A DNA stretch of 64,000 nucleotides from Silurus meridionalis (taxonomy: Eukaryota > Chordata > Actinopteri > Siluriformes > Siluridae): positions 19,851,132 through 19,915,131 of the forward strand of contig NC_060885.1 in assembly GCF_014805685.1 (NCBI RefSeq), read 5' to 3'. The notes under the pieces are model-generated. The model saw only the letters and a list, made by a program, of their open reading frames with translations. It ran no database searches and was not told the DNA's origin. Below, one piece after another: positions 1-12,425 of the stretch. Every line of letters starts with the position of its first letter. Position 1 is the stretch's first letter. A program made the translations under genes and the position numbers.

Positions 1-1400
1 CAAGTTGAAAAATTACACTGAAAGGAAAGAGAAGTTTTTATATCATGCATCTGATTAAGCATTCAAGTAATGGTATAATTTCTTTTGCAATGTTACAATG
101 TGATTCTTACCTTATTCATGATTTAAACATGTAGACGCTCTATATTTAGTAGTAACAGCTCAGTGACTAAGACACCTATGACAGCTTGATTAACTCAAAG
201 GTGTCTGAAAGTAGCGTGACCTGGCTAAAAGTCTGCAGGTGAGAAAGACCAGGTGACTTCAGCATTTCCGAATTATAATCTGTGGCATGCGCTATTATAT
301 TAAACAGCCATTCTGTAATATCATACATCTCCTGCGACAGCACGTTGGGCAGCCTGCTGTGAAAGTTTGCAGACGTAACCTTTTGTCTGGCTAGGCCACC
401 ACTTTGCCCAAATCAATTTGCCATCAGCGTCTGTACAACTGGCAACTCAACAACTTTATTACATTTGTTATATTGAGCTCCATCTGGCCGGGGTCATTTG
501 CCTTTTTAATTTAGTTGTCTCCTGCTCGCTAATTTGTCTCTCATTTACAAATGGTGCCGACCGCTCCACAAAGCTGCCCCCCGTCAGCTGTGGGAAATAT
601 ATTTTCATACAAATATGCCAGCAGTCGGCAGCCATAAATTTGCCGAGCAGCGTTATTAATAGATAGTAGCAGATGTTTACTGATTGTTGATTACCAGTCA
701 TGTTGACCAGAGAAATCTGTTCATAAATGGAACGGAATTTATTGTGCACCACAACACGGCTCTCTCCTTGGCAGGACGGAGCGCGCTGCCAAGTCTCTGT
801 GTAGTGAATCAGCGAGACAAAGTCGCCTGCTTTTTCCTCTGAGGTACAGCAGCATATGTTCCACTGCTGAGGATGGCACACGCATGCAGGGGACGGCACG
901 CCACGGATTCATGGCACTGTTTAGGGCTTATTTGTGTCCTGTTCTCTCTGTGTGAGAGGAAACAACTGTTTGGCCACTGACACCTTGTAGAGCAAAACAA
1001 ATAGTTGCAGAGTTATGGCGTGCCACTCACTTGTCACTCAGCATCAACGTCTGCGGCCAAGCTCGCAATTAATCTTTCAGTAAGTGGCATGGCAGGTCTG
1101 ACTACCGAGAGGAATGTTTGCCAAAGGTTATCCTACGCCCAAGCCCGCCTGCACACGGACGTCATTGTAGATGCTGCGAAAAAGTGCAACATGTGAAGTT
1201 TCACCTGTTCCGTCACTCCGCCGCCCTGCACCGCCGCTTTGAGATGGAAATCATAGCTGTCACATACCCCACGCATGTGATGACCTCAATCTCAAGTTCA
1301 CTCCGACAGGTAATAAATAAGCACTGGAATACGAGAAACCCGGGCCAAGTTATATTAATGTGGTAAAACGATAGCACGCGGCAACCTTCAGCCAGCGATT
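1..1400. other. Repeat-poor unique block, candidate regulatory DNA
   Basis: No repeat or gene is recognisable. Base composition is mixed, with scattered ATTA/TAAT cores (for example in the stretch 650-700) and few simple runs. The longest open frame, 468-899 on the minus strand, has no motif, signal or family resemblance and is treated as chance. The texture is like vertebrate conserved non-coding DNA, but conservation cannot be judged from one sequence. Confidence 0.35.
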
Positions 1401-1489
1401 TGATGTGTACACGCATAGAAGTTTAACAAGGTCCACTCATTCCTCACAAAGTGGAAAAGTAGATGCCTTTTTTGCAGAAGGACGGAAAA

Positions 1490-1492
<3 letters not shown>

Positions 1493-1549
<57 letters not shown>
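1493..1549 (+). repeat. (AG)n microsatellite
   Basis: About 28 uninterrupted AG units on the plus strand, followed by a purine-rich tail (GAAAAGAAAGGGAGG). An open frame through it is only an Arg-Glu repeat. Confidence 0.98.
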
Positions 1550-1553
<4 letters not shown>

Positions 1554-1559
1554 AAAGGG

Positions 1560-3310
1560 AGGAAAAAAGTCTAAAGAACACTGCTGAATCAGACAGGCTC
1601 TAGAGAGCAATCATATCTGTGCACAAAGTTTTATTTACAGCCCTAGCAAAGGCACAGAGAGCACCGGCACAACAACTTGCAAACACTGACAAGTTATAAA
1701 ACTTTAAGTGAGCTGTAAATAGCTCTGTCATTCCATCTGCAGTGTTATATTTCCAGTACATGTTATCCGGTCAATGCGGAATCTTTATTCTTCCCAAAAA
1801 GGCATTGAGGGACACAGCAGATAAATTACAACCTGACAAGACCATATGACCAGTTAATCAAATAAACAAGTATTTTTTTCCCCGTTTCTTAGGGTTTTTT
1901 TTTTTTCCTTTCCAGGATGGGAGGAGGTGCTCAGTATTGCTTTGCTATCATCGTAAAAGTTCATGTCAGGCCCTGGGAACAGCCTGTATCCTCAAATACA
2001 TTTTTACAGTTACTTCACCTGCCTGATATCCTTCAGCCATTTCCTTCAGAAGCTGTCAAACACGCCAACTATAATATATGGCCCTTCCAATGAGAACAGC
2101 TGTAGCCATTCTCAGTGCTGCCTCTTGTACCTTGTCCTGCATGAAATAATACATCAAGATTAATTGATTTCCTGTCACTCTCACAGAAAAGAAAATTAAT
2201 TTTCATGTATCTTTTCCCCTAACCCAGCATATGAATTTTGTACATGGCAAGTAATTTAAGTTTTTTAATTATTCATGAGAGCAAAAAAAAAAAAACATGA
2301 TGAAGTGGGCTGCTGATCGCCTCGAGGCTGCAGTTCATGCCTGCATCTGCACCCAGACAACAACAGCATATCCTAATGTTCGCATTAATAATATATGTAC
2401 GTACATACGTCTTAGTTTCAACAGCTATTTCTCGCGGTACCGACCTACGCGTAGAGGGTCACTAGGCACAATGTGAATAATGTGACTGCTCGCGTTGGGT
2501 TGTAGGCCAAAACGCATAATGGAGACCATTTGGGGGGAAAATAATCACAGCAATCAGGTTGTAAATCGTTTCGTTCCTTCGTGCAATTACCATTGATCAT
2601 CGTATACCAAGACAATCTGTAGCCAATAATGCATGACATACAAGGCTTTAATTAAACTAGACATGTTTTCCTGTAATCACTTTGCAAACATGGGATACTT
2701 GAAATAGGTTCCTTCTAGTCAACTCTAGGCAGCTTTATGCCTACCTAGGAAAAAAAAAGTGAACCTCACCAAAACAAAAAAGAAAACCTAGTCAGCTAGA
2801 CTCCTATAAGGATAGAAGAATGATTGAGAAGCTCTCAGGAGTGCTTAAGTAACCATAAGCTATCCGCAATACCATCCGCTGCATAAGCGAGCCGTTTAAA
2901 AGAGCAAGGCCAAGTGGAGGATGCCATCTCCCCGCTGCCAGAACCCTCAGAAAAGCCTGTCAGCCTTGCCAGCCAGAGATTGATGTGCAAGCCGTGCGTT
3001 GTTCCTCTGCATTACGGGTGACATGACAAGCATGATGAATGAGAGTCAATTATGTTCAGAAATAGGCTGTTTTTTTCTAATACTTTGCCACCAATCACTA
3101 GCATGAGGCCTGTTCGGGAGGAAGCCGCCTTAAGAAAATACGCCACATGAAAACTCGTTCCGAGTGCACGGATATAAGCCTTAGAGCGCACGTAGCCTGG
3201 TGCCTGTGCGACAGAAAGGGGGGAAGAGAGACGTAAAATCATCAAAGCAGCGAGACTTGCGAAGGCATAAGTAATGTTTAAGCGAGACGCAACGTGTAAT
3301 AGAAAACAAC
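1560..3310. other. Unique, AT-rich, nothing recognised
   Basis: Apart from short A or T runs (1890-1907, 2284-2294, 2750-2757), no repeat family, RNA or coding signal is visible. A 14-bp palindrome lies at 2394-2407. Confidence 0.5.
2394..2407. repeat. 14-bp perfect palindrome
   Basis: TATGTACGTACATA reads the same on both strands. It lies in an AT-rich context and no function is implied. Confidence 0.9.
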
Positions 3311-3319
3311 TTTTGACCT

Positions 3320-3600
3320 CCAGTTTTGTCGGGCCTTGTGGTTAGCGTAAGGCTAATTACAGAGTGTGAGGGCTGAGTATTTTAATCTTCTTAATGTTGT
3401 GAATGTGGAACTAGTTAAATTGGTCTGTCTGGCAAAAAGCCTCTAATTATTGTAAGAGAACCTAATTAGCATTTAGTGGAACACCACAACAACTGCGTCC
3501 AAAAAAAATTGCACTAATTTCCCAATAAACAGTGATCACAGTGTGCAATCAGGCTGCTTCACAATACAATGAGAATTAATAGGATCGTACCACAATGCTA
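3320..3600. promoter_or_regulatory. Candidate conserved non-coding element
   Basis: This repeat-free stretch has clustered homeodomain-type cores: GCTAATTAC near 3352, then CTAATTATTG and CCTAATTAGC within 3443-3472. It is bounded by less structured AT-rich sequence. The regulatory role is inferred from motif density alone. Confidence 0.3.
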
Positions 3601-4265
3601 AATCCTACAACTCCCGCTGTGAGCGTTCATCAAACCTCCCCCCAGCCCACTTCACACAGACTGTTCCCATCAACAGCAATTCCCAGAAATCCGAATAAGT
3701 ATATTTAACTATTAATATCATACCGTGTAAAAAAATGTGTAATTTCAACATACTCTTCAGCAAATAATTATGCAGATGACCCCAAGGATATGAGTAAAGT
3801 GTTTCTGTCACGCTTTAACAAATGATTTCTCAGAATAGAATTTTAAAAGAGATTTTTTTGGTTTCCAGGAATTATGTATATTATTAAAGTGGACTTGAAA
3901 CATTAACTGTAGACATCCTGGTATTTGTTCCTGGATAAAAGCGAATATGAATTCTCTTTTAGGAATTATTATTGTGCTTTTTAAAAATAAATAAATTTAA
4001 GAAAATTAAAAATTAATTAAAAAAAAAAGTAAAAAAATAAATAAATCATTTTTTTTTTCTTTTATAAATATTATTAATATCCAATATATTTAATATATAT
4101 TAATAACCAGACATGTATTGGATCTATATGTATTTCAGATGAACAAAACTATTTAAAATAATACATTATGACAACGAGTTGGATGTTTTTCCTTTGTAGG
4201 TGTGTGTGTATGTGTGTATTCTCTGGCATTTTTGGCTTCATCCTTCCTTTTAAATCATTTTGCAG
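3601..4265. other. AT-rich unique sequence
   Basis: Very AT-rich between about 3960 and 4180, with A and T runs, and a short interrupted TG run near 4200-4218. No gene or element was identified. Confidence 0.5.
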
Positions 4266-4355
4266 GAAGACTGGCGATGCTTAATTGTCCCTAAGTGTTA
4301 AAGAGTGTGTAAAAAATGTCCCTGTGATGGACTGGTGTCTCATCCAGGGTGCATT
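4266..4355 (+). mobile_element. Fish L2-type LINE/SINE tail fragment
   Basis: The stretch with AATTGTCCCTAAGTGT, then TGTGATGGACTGGTGTCTC and ATCCAGGGTG, matches from memory the widespread teleost repeat that reads 'aattgcccctaggtgt...gtgatggactggcgtcccatccagggtgt'. That repeat is usually attributed to 3' ends of L2-like elements. Larger relatives lie at 20395-20655 and, inverted, at 37262-37430. It is truncated at both ends. Confidence 0.6.
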
Positions 4356-5509
4356 GTTGGTGTGATTACACCAAGTTAAAAAGAAATGAATGTATCTTCT
4401 TGCTAATTTTCCACTACCACGTTCCTGAATGTTATTTTTCAGAGCCTTAATTAGTCATGAAAACCCGACTAAAAGCTCAAAATATAAACTGATTCATCTC
4501 CACACATTACGATTATTGTACTTTTTGTTCATTAGCTTCAGGTACTAGAGGCCTGCAGACAAAATAATAAACTCTAAAGAATATAAATGTTAAAATATTT
4601 CATTAAGATAGCTTCTTAAACCTATTTGGATTCTGCTTTGCTGTCTAAATGTTTCCAGAATTGTTAACCTCATATCAACAGTCATGGTGCACTGGAAAAG
4701 AAATAAAATGTAATAGAGGCCAAGAAGTCTTTTGCTTTTCCACTATAAAATTGCTTGCACTCAAGTGACTATCATAAGCATGTTATCTCTTTTGGTTTGG
4801 GTTTAAAGAATTCGTTGGCTTCAAGCTGAAACATTTTATTACTAAACCCTCTACAAAATGATTATACCTGACACAAATAGCTCTGCTTGGTGAAGCAAAA
4901 GATTTCAAAATGGCTGTGCAGTGAGGAGGGATTTTCTTTGCCTCACTCTGTTTCTTTGAGGTCAAGAAGAACCACAAAATGAAAAGGAATACAGTTGATA
5001 GGCAGGCAATGTCACTGAATAAAGGTCGGGGATTACATCATACCTAGGAACGCTCCATGTGCTGTGACATAACTTGACATGTACAGATTAATGGATGCGG
5101 GAGAAAATGTAGAGCTCATTTGCTACTCCAACACATGGCATTTATTGCACTCTACTGATTATTTACTTACATTGTCATCTGGAGTTAATGTTCCCTGTCT
5201 TAGTAACAAAAACAGTTTAGAAAGGCAACTTCCACAAGTCAAACTCGGCAGTTTCCCAGACTCGTCTCTGCTATCTGTCTCTATTGAAACGTTCTCTATT
5301 TATTTTGGAAAACTTAAACAACTGCTCTCATGTCCGCCCAGAGTTGGCATAGAGCACATACACATATTCATCATTATAAGGAGAAAGGGAGTGGTATTAA
5401 TGGATATCTATATATTCTGTAACTCATAACAGGAATTAGGAGGAATTCGAGGATAAAAGGAATTTTACAGCGATAAGTGAACTTAATTTTCTGGGAAGGT
5501 CAATACTTA
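4356..5509. other. Unique sequence, nothing recognised
   Basis: AT-rich, without identifiable repeat or coding similarity. The open frame at 5079-5429 (116 codons, plus) has no recognisable motif and is most likely chance. Confidence 0.5.
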
Positions 5510-5935
5510 CCGACCATATATGCTCTTCCTCCAGCGCAACGTCGGAGCCACACAATTGTACAGGATGTCTCTGGATGTGGTAGCATTACATTTTCCCTTC
5601 GCTTAAACTAGTAGACCCAAACCTGTTCCAGCATGACAAAACTACAATGCACAAAGTGAGCTCCCAGATGTGGTTTACATGGGTTAAAGTGGAAGATCTG
5701 GAATGGCCTGCTATAGAGCTCTGACCTCTCCACACCAGACCTCCTTACCCTGCATCAGTACCTGACTTTACTAACACCCTTGTGGCTAAATGATTACAAA
5801 TCTTCACAACCTCACTCCAAAATCTAGTGAAACATCTTTTCCAAAGAGTGGAGGTTATAAGAACAGCAAATGGGGATTAAATGTGGAATAGGATGTTGAA
5901 AAAGTACATACAAATCTTTGTATCCACATCATTCG
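5510..5935 (+). mobile_element. Decayed Tc1-like fragment, copy 1
   Basis: This is the first of five related fragments (others at 9068, 19875, 29560 and 33812). It retains the landmarks ACACAATTGTACAGGATGTC, AACCTGTTCCAGCATGACAA, TCTGGAATGGCCTGCTATAG, TACCTGACTTTACTAACACC, CCAAAATCTAGTGAAAC and AAGAGTGGAGGTTATAA. In the intact fish consensus these encode the C-terminal catalytic part of a Tc1 transposase (the stretch with WPxQSPDLNPxEHLW and ending LVESLPRR). Here the frame is broken and the last acidic-residue region is eroded. It is non-functional. Confidence 0.75.
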
Positions 5936-6565
5936 TCCACAGAGTGTATGTTCTCTGAAGGCTTTTAATGAGAAAGAGACTTAGGATAGTTTCCGCTTCT
6001 GATGATTTGTTCGCTGCAAATCATTGTGTATATGGGGATTTAAATGAGTGCTTTCTATTTAAAATGAGTACATGCTTCGACTTTGCTGAAGGTTCAAGGA
6101 GAGACTGAACCCTGCACTAACCCTCCTCCATGATGAAGGCCTTGAGCACTGTAGTCACTTACCTCACTATATATATATATATGGAGCAATGCAACTGAGG
6201 GCACTGGTGTGAATAATATTCACTTTTCGAGCAGAGCTGTAATCGTGCAGATTTATGAGTCTCCACTCTATTGATGTCCTGGAGTATCCAATAAAAGCCA
6301 TTTCAGCACAGAAGTCTGCAGAATCCAGCAAGAAGGAAATACAGATATGGCAGTGGACAGATGGACAGACGGACAACCAAGGAACAGTTTAAATATATTT
6401 CCTATACAGCCTTTGCTTATGTTACCTGGATGATTCTAAGGCTTACACTGGTATAGCAGTGAACAGCTCACACTACTCTCATATAGCTAATTACTCAAGC
6501 CAGTCTTAAAGGACTACAGTTTTTCATCTACCTGAAAAATATTTCCAAATGAATGCAAATCCAAA
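5936..6565. other. Unique sequence, nothing recognised
   Basis: Only a short (TA)n run (about 6168-6181) stands out. No coding or repeat family signal. Confidence 0.5.
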
Positions 6566-6569
6566 TAAA

Positions 6570-6930
6570 GTAACAATCGTCTTGGGTGATTACGCAACTG
6601 CCGTCCATATCAATTTCTCTTCGGATTTAACTTGAAAATGTTGTCATATGCAACATTTGACAGCACTGCTCCAACGTGAGCTCGTCACCAAATCGCACAG
6701 AGCCCACGGTAGCACCTAAATATACCTTCACTTTAAATTTATGTTTATGTTAAAATGCAGAAAATCCCTCCTTAAAGGCGTAATTGTGTAATGATTACAG
6801 CTTGCAATTTACATCATGACTGTCAGAGTCAATTAGTGTTCCTTCGCAAGGTAACTCCTGAGCAAACAGTATACTTGGGAGGAACATGAGCTAGGAAACC
6901 TGTCACGGTTATCTTGGCCCAAGTAGAATT
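6570..6930. promoter_or_regulatory. Candidate conserved non-coding element
   Basis: Repeat-free sequence with alternating GC-balanced and AT motifs, including GCGTAATTGTG, TAATGATTACAG, a CATATG E-box-like core and TCAATTAGTG. It lies between AT-rich repeat-bearing flanks. The regulatory call is inference. Confidence 0.3.
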
Positions 6931-8231
6931 TCAAAAACGTAAACCAGATCTCTGTTGAAATATTACATACAAATCATGTTACTTAGTCACTATGAAAATA
7001 AATGTGTATTTATTTGTTTGTTTGCTGTGCTGTTTTTTTCCCCCGGTTAAACCAATTTGAAGCCATTGCTACTTGTTTTAAGTTTGAAAAACATCTATTT
7101 GAAGATAATATTGCTCATTTTCAGCATGTATATCTAAAAAAGTAATAATTATTTGCCATAACAACAAGAAAACTACAAGCTTGGATAATAAGGAAAATGT
7201 CCAGAAATAGAATAATTTGATTATATTATAATATTATAATTATTCAAAATATTACATACAATTCGGATCATCTTCAAGCTATTTCCACCTGCTAAAACTT
7301 TGTTTTGTCTGTTTGTTTTTTTGCACTGTGGTTTGGTTTTTGCCTTGCTCTAGTTATTAAAGTGAAAGAGAGAAGGGTTTCTCTAATGGACATTAAAAGT
7401 TACAGGACATCTCAGCATACTCCAGTCCGAGTCTGATTGCACTCAGGACTCCTGTAAAATGTCAAAGCATTTCTCATGGACACTCTCCATACCCTCACAC
7501 ATCATAAACACACTCTGTCACCCTGAGCCGCCACATGTCCCTGAATAAACCATCCTGACATCCTCCCTCCCTCCCTCCCTCCCTCTCTTTAGTGGGGGAG
7601 GAATAGTGATGGCTTTGCATAATATGCAAGTGTGTGTGAGTGAGTGTGTGTAGGCATCATGCTTTTATCAGCCCCACTTTTTGTCATAAATCAAAAGGAT
7701 ATAGTCTGACAAACAATCCAATATCCAAGGTTAAGAAAACATGCGGAAAATAAATCACCTCAGTGTCATGTTCAATTTTTATAACAGCATTAAGCTGCAA
7801 TAACCATAACAAGGGCTAAATTGATATAAGAACACGAACGCGCTCCTGGCACAGGAACGCACTTCTGTACAGAGTTCCCGAAAGAATCCGATGCTGCTCA
7901 GACCTTAAACGTATCATATTCCTCTAACGTTTCAGCGCTGCCACTGTATTTCTACGCCGCGAGTTACTCTTGTGTGACATGGATCACTCACGGAGTAACA
8001 ATCGCTCCTACAATCTTTGTGTAAACAATACTGGGTACCAGCAAGAGTTTCATCTGAACTAAATCATTTGAGCTGTCAACACTTCAGCCTCTGACTTGGA
8101 ACAAATGCTGTCTGGGATAAATTTTATTTATTTTTTTATTTTTTTGCCCATCTGGGACTCTGGGACTCTTAAACTCATTCAGTTGCACCTGATGTAGTTG
8201 AGGTCAAATAGACATAACGGTACACTCATTC

Positions 8232-8234
<3 letters not shown>
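6931..8234. other. Unique sequence with minor simple repeats
   Basis: AT-rich, with a short (CTCC)n tract at 7562-7585 and an interrupted TG/GA run at about 7630-7651. A 9-bp tandem copy (CTGGGACTC-type) lies near 8152-8169. No gene seen. Confidence 0.5.

Positions 8235-8308
<74 letters not shown>
8235..8308. repeat. (TA)n microsatellite
   Basis: About 37 uninterrupted TA units. The minus-strand frame that translates it as Tyr-Ile repeats is not a gene. Confidence 0.98.
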
Positions 8309-8309
<1 letters not shown>

Positions 8310-8313
<4 letters not shown>

Positions 8314-9067
8314 CACTTTATGATGATGAAACAGAGAATTTGGCAATTTGAGCTTAGCAAAAATGCTACATGTACATTTTAAATGCTTATTGTTTTTATA
8401 GGTCAGATCTACTCTACCCATTATCATTTTATCATATCGTTTATCGCTTTGTAATGTCGGACCAAAGAGTGGACACTGCTATTTAAAACTAGCAGTGAGT
8501 AATATTGTAAGATTGCTGGAACTTCATCTCTCAAACATGGCTTACAAATATGGCTGGCAAGGACTACAACACCCAGTGTTCTCCTTTAATTTCACATTCA
8601 AAGTCACGAGATGGACTCAGATGTGCAGTGTAAGCCTGCTCCACACACTCACTCTTTACATGGCTTTTGTTTCTCTCTGTGCATTTAGAGTTTGACAATA
8701 AAGTGTTGTTGTTGTTTTTTTATCTGGTCTTCTTGGTTGTGTGATTGTTGCTTTTGCTACTGATATGCATATGTTGAATTTTCCAACTTTAATAAAAGCA
8801 TTACCTACAACTGCAGTCATCTTTGCTGCCTCACAAGGATGTAGTTAATGCTACTTGATCGCCTCTAACTGCACAATTATGCATTTTAAAAAGGATTCAC
8901 AGCATACAACTACTCATTATTATGCTCATTTGATTTACAGACAAACATTATTTCATATTATTGCATAGTACAAGCTCTCAGGCAATGAAATTCAGTTTAG
9001 CATTTACCCGAAGTGCAAATAGTAGTATTGGGCAAATTAACCAAGTTCAGTTAAATGCACTATATGA
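8310..9067. other. Mostly unique; weak LINE-tail-like end
   Basis: Around 8693-8717 a GACAATAAAG sequence runs into GTTGTTGTTG, which resembles the polyadenylation-like tail of fish non-LTR elements. Nothing upstream confirms it. The rest shows no recognisable feature. Confidence 0.3.
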
Positions 9068-9478
9068 ACAAAAAAAAGGATTTGACTGGACTTTTCCAGC
9101 CAGATGTGGTTCTTCCCCAAACTGTTACCACAGTGTTGAAGACACACAACTGTATAGGACGGCTTTGGATGTGGTTTAGGTCTGCTAGCTCACTTGATGC
9201 CCCTTTGCATGAAGACAGCTCCATGACGACGTGCTTCATGGTTTGAAGAAAAAGATCTGGAGTGGCCTGCTATAGAGCATTGGAACACCAACTGAACCCC
9301 AGGCCTCTTCACCCAACAGCAGCACCTGACTTTACTAACACCAAGAACACTCCAAAAACTAGTGGAACATCTTCCCAGAAGTGTGAAGCTTATAATAGCA
9401 AATGAGTACTGGAAAGGGATGTTCAAAAAGCACATAAAAATAATATGGTCAGATCTCCATAAACCTTTGTCCATATTG
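9068..9478 (+). mobile_element. Decayed Tc1-like fragment, copy 2
   Basis: It shares landmarks with the copy at 5510: CCAGCCAGATGTGGTTCTTC, CCCCAAACTGTTACCAC, CAACTGTATAGGACG, GATCTGGAGTGGCCTGC, CACCTGACTTTACTAACACC, AACTAGTGGAACATCTTCCC and GGGATGTTCAAAAAGCACAT. A short frame in the last third reads LVEHLPRSVKLIIA, the degenerate end of a Tc1 transposase (consensus-like LVESLPRRVEVIITA). There is an internal deletion between the WP(A) motif and the downstream Trp codon. Confidence 0.75.
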
Positions 9479-9554
9479 TATATGCAATATACTTTAATAT
9501 ACAGATGCTCCTCAATTAAAATAGATTACATTAAATTAGATTACATTATTATTG

Positions 9555-9722
9555 AGGAAATTGTGAAACACCTGACACAACAACACAGAAGAGCTGAAGG
9601 CCACTATAAGAGCAACCTGAGCTCACCTCAAGAGTGCCACAGACTGATCGCCTCCATGCCACGCCTCATTGCTGCAGAAATTCATGCAAAGGAAGTCTCG
9701 ACCAATCATTACATATTGGACT
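9555..9722 (+). mobile_element. Second Tc1/mariner transposase C-terminal fragment
   Basis: One frame ends SSPQECHRLIASMPRLIAA then a stop at 9722-9724. The QEC.RLI.SMPR pattern is typical of the extreme C-terminus of another fish Tc1/mariner-type transposase subfamily. It differs from the element just upstream, which carries its own C-terminal piece, so this is a separate insertion. The upstream part of this element is missing or unrecognisable. Superfamily assignment is from memory of the motif. Confidence 0.5.
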
Positions 9723-9724
9723 AA

Positions 9725-10104
9725 GTAGTCCAATATTTCTGTGTTAAATCTTTTTTTTAATTGGTCTTAATATTCTAATTTTCTGAGATACTGAATTTTG
9801 GGTTTTCATTAGCTATAAGCCATAATCATTCAAATTAAAAGAAATAAACACTTAAAATATATCAGTCTGTGTGTTATGAATCTATATAATATGAGTTTCA
9901 CTTTTTGAATTGAAATACTGAAATATACTTTAAGATATTCAAATATATTGCGATGTACCTGTATATGTACAGCAAACAAACAAACAAATAAACAGGTTAA
10001 TTTCTGGATATACATTGAATGGGAAAGTATAGGTTTTTATGATTTTTTTTAGATGATCAGCACAGTATTCATGTCATTGGTTCATTTTTAACCTCTTGCC
10101 AATG

Positions 10105-10108
<4 letters not shown>
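9725..10108. other. AT-rich sequence, nothing recognised
   Basis: No repeat family or gene seen between the transposon remnants and the TG microsatellite. Confidence 0.5.

Positions 10109-10172
<64 letters not shown>
10109..10172 (+). repeat. (TG)n microsatellite
   Basis: About 32 uninterrupted TG units. Confidence 0.98.
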
Positions 10173-10175
<3 letters not shown>

Positions 10176-10740
10176 ATTTATAGTTTAGTTTCGTTATAAA
10201 TGTTTTCAAATTGTAGTAAAAAGAAGACATTACCAGTGTATAATTTCAGTTTAATTATCTTATGAAGTACCTAATAGAAAAAGCAAATGTGAAACATAAC
10301 AATGTAATAATAAATATTAATATGATAACAAAAAGTATATAAGAAACAATACCACATTCACAGCATTACTGCTAATTGAGTTACAGTTGTAGAACATAGA
10401 ACACCATTTAAGAAAGAACCACATTGTTGTTGATGCATTGAAATATACTAATACATCAGTACTTACATTTATTTATAATTCATCTGGGAGATCCGAGCTA
10501 AATGCTCCAAATATGGCATATAAATCTAACAAAAAAGCAAGTAAACAAAAGGAAACACATTCAAACTAATCACGTCATTTATGAAGTTAATAAATTCTAT
10601 GCTTAATGTCATACTATATTACTATACAGATTATTCATTAGTACATTCCTATATTATTTATATGTATATACACTGATTAAATCTATTTCAAATTTTGACA
10701 GACATTCCTAATGCACAGGCACACACATATTCATACACAG
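10173..10740. other. AT-rich unique sequence
   Basis: Strongly AT-rich with many short A/T runs. No element or gene recognised. Confidence 0.5.
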
Positions 10741-11225
10741 AGTAAAAAAAATGGCAGCATCTGGCCAGCTTGCTCCTCAGCTTGAGCAGACACAAACATT
10801 TATAATCTTAAAAATGACTTCTGGGTAGCAGGTATCCAATTATTCGTTACCCAGGAAGCTGTGCTAAATGGAGAGGCTCCGATGATTTACTTGCAACCTC
10901 TCCTTTTATTAAAACACTTTGTCTTATTGTTTTATTGATTTACAATCTGTCCTACTTTTTTGGCATCTGAAAACAATCAAGCAGCAGAGCAGCAGAATGT
11001 TTGGACATTAATCGTTAAAAGACAGTGTTTTATTCCTGGCCAGGGGTTTGCCTCACCAGCTGCTATGCATTCTGGTAAAAGGGAATGATTTATGGCCTTG
11101 TCGCCAAAACGATGAGGCAGACTCATTAACATATCGACAGCACCCAAGATGGATCATCAGCATTGATTATTTCATGGCCTGTTGATGCCCATTTGTTAAA
11201 AAGAGTGGAGAAAAGAGGGGGGTGA
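10741..11225. promoter_or_regulatory. Strong candidate enhancer-like block
   Basis: Abruptly different from the AT-rich DNA to its left: mixed composition, no repeats, and several structured motifs. CTGGGTA (10821-10827) and TACCCAG (10848-10854) form a 7-bp inverted pair around a CCAATTA core. Further on are TTTATTGATTTAC, ACATTAATCG and CATTGATTATTTCATGG. It ends near a (GA)n tract, as several other such blocks here do. It has no open frame. Calling it a conserved enhancer is inference. Confidence 0.4.
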
Positions 11226-11240
11226 AGTGAAGGCGGCCAT

Positions 11241-11293
<53 letters not shown>
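11241..11293 (+). repeat. (AG)n microsatellite
   Basis: About 26 AG units with one AAAG interruption at 11251-11255, directly after the candidate regulatory block. Confidence 0.97.
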
Positions 11294-11296
<3 letters not shown>

Positions 11297-12425
11297 GGAA
11301 AGCTAAACAGACTGCTCGGGTTTTTATAAGTGGATCATGGGCACATTACCCCACAAAGACGGATGTTCACACCCAATACATCACATCAGCATGCTGTAAC
11401 ATACAAGTATCAGTGAGTGACAACTATTAATCAAAGTGTGGTGCTTTTGCGGATCCATAAATAAAAATAAAACATCTCAGTCGGTGTCATGTGAAGTGTC
11501 TTCTCTGTTTTTGCAGTAATAGATTCTCAGGCAGACAATAAAGCATCAAATCCATATGGCCTCAATTGTGTTTTTGTTTGTGTGTTTACCATTTTAGTCG
11601 AGTTGGTCATTTTCAACTGTTTCAGCACACCAAATGGACTAATACGCTTTTTTCTTCACAATATTAAAGCACAGTTACTTTATATTTAATGAACTTACAT
11701 AAGAGAGAATACTGTGGCACAGAGGATGTGGTCAATTGCCAGTGTGTTGAATCTTGTTCATCAAAATGAACCTTTTTTTTTGAGTCATTTAGTTCACCGA
11801 CTTTGACTATAGTTCCAAAGAAACGACTCTGAGTGGAGAGATAAACTACACCATTCTGTTTCCTGTACTGTTTTTTGCGATTTTTTGCTCATTTACCTCT
11901 AGTAAATAATGAACGAATCTTTTTCTTTAAGACTAATCGTTCTTCTGAGTCACATTAACGACTCACTCAAAACTCACTAGTGAGTGGTAAGGATCCCGCA
12001 CTTAACCTGGAGTTAACAAGTCTTCTATGTTTCAGCAGAGGAGGGAAACAACTAAGGGATCGATTATAGAGCTGGAGAACACAAAGCACGTATGTGTGTG
12101 TTTGTGGTTTGTGATAAAATGCTGAAAAGCGATCCAAGAGTGAAGGAAAATAGTTTATCTTAGAGTGGTTCAAGCTACCTACTGTCTCCTCATTCCCCCC
12201 AAGGCCAAGGAACATTATACATACCATTTATAATTGTGGCATATGCAAATATTTAGACCCTCAACCATGTCGGTACTTAAAACTCTTTGGTGGATTTCAC
12301 AGCTTGTCTGTCTACTACTGTTTATTAAAATTTCACCCACTCTTGTTAAACGCTTTGAAATCTGAGTTGTTCTTGCACAGTTTTTCAATAACATTAAAGT
12401 CAAAAGACAAATCATTCCAAAAGCT
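11294..12425. other. Unique sequence, possible outer parts of a dead Tc1 copy at its right end
   Basis: 11294-12200 shows nothing recognisable. 12215-12425 lies just downstream (minus strand) of a Tc1 transposase remnant and may hold its eroded C-terminal and 3' end, but I cannot match residues with confidence. Confidence 0.35.

Noticed and set aside
468..899. 143-codon minus-strand frame
   Set aside because: No motif, signal peptide or family resemblance. It overlaps another frame of equal quality on the plus strand.
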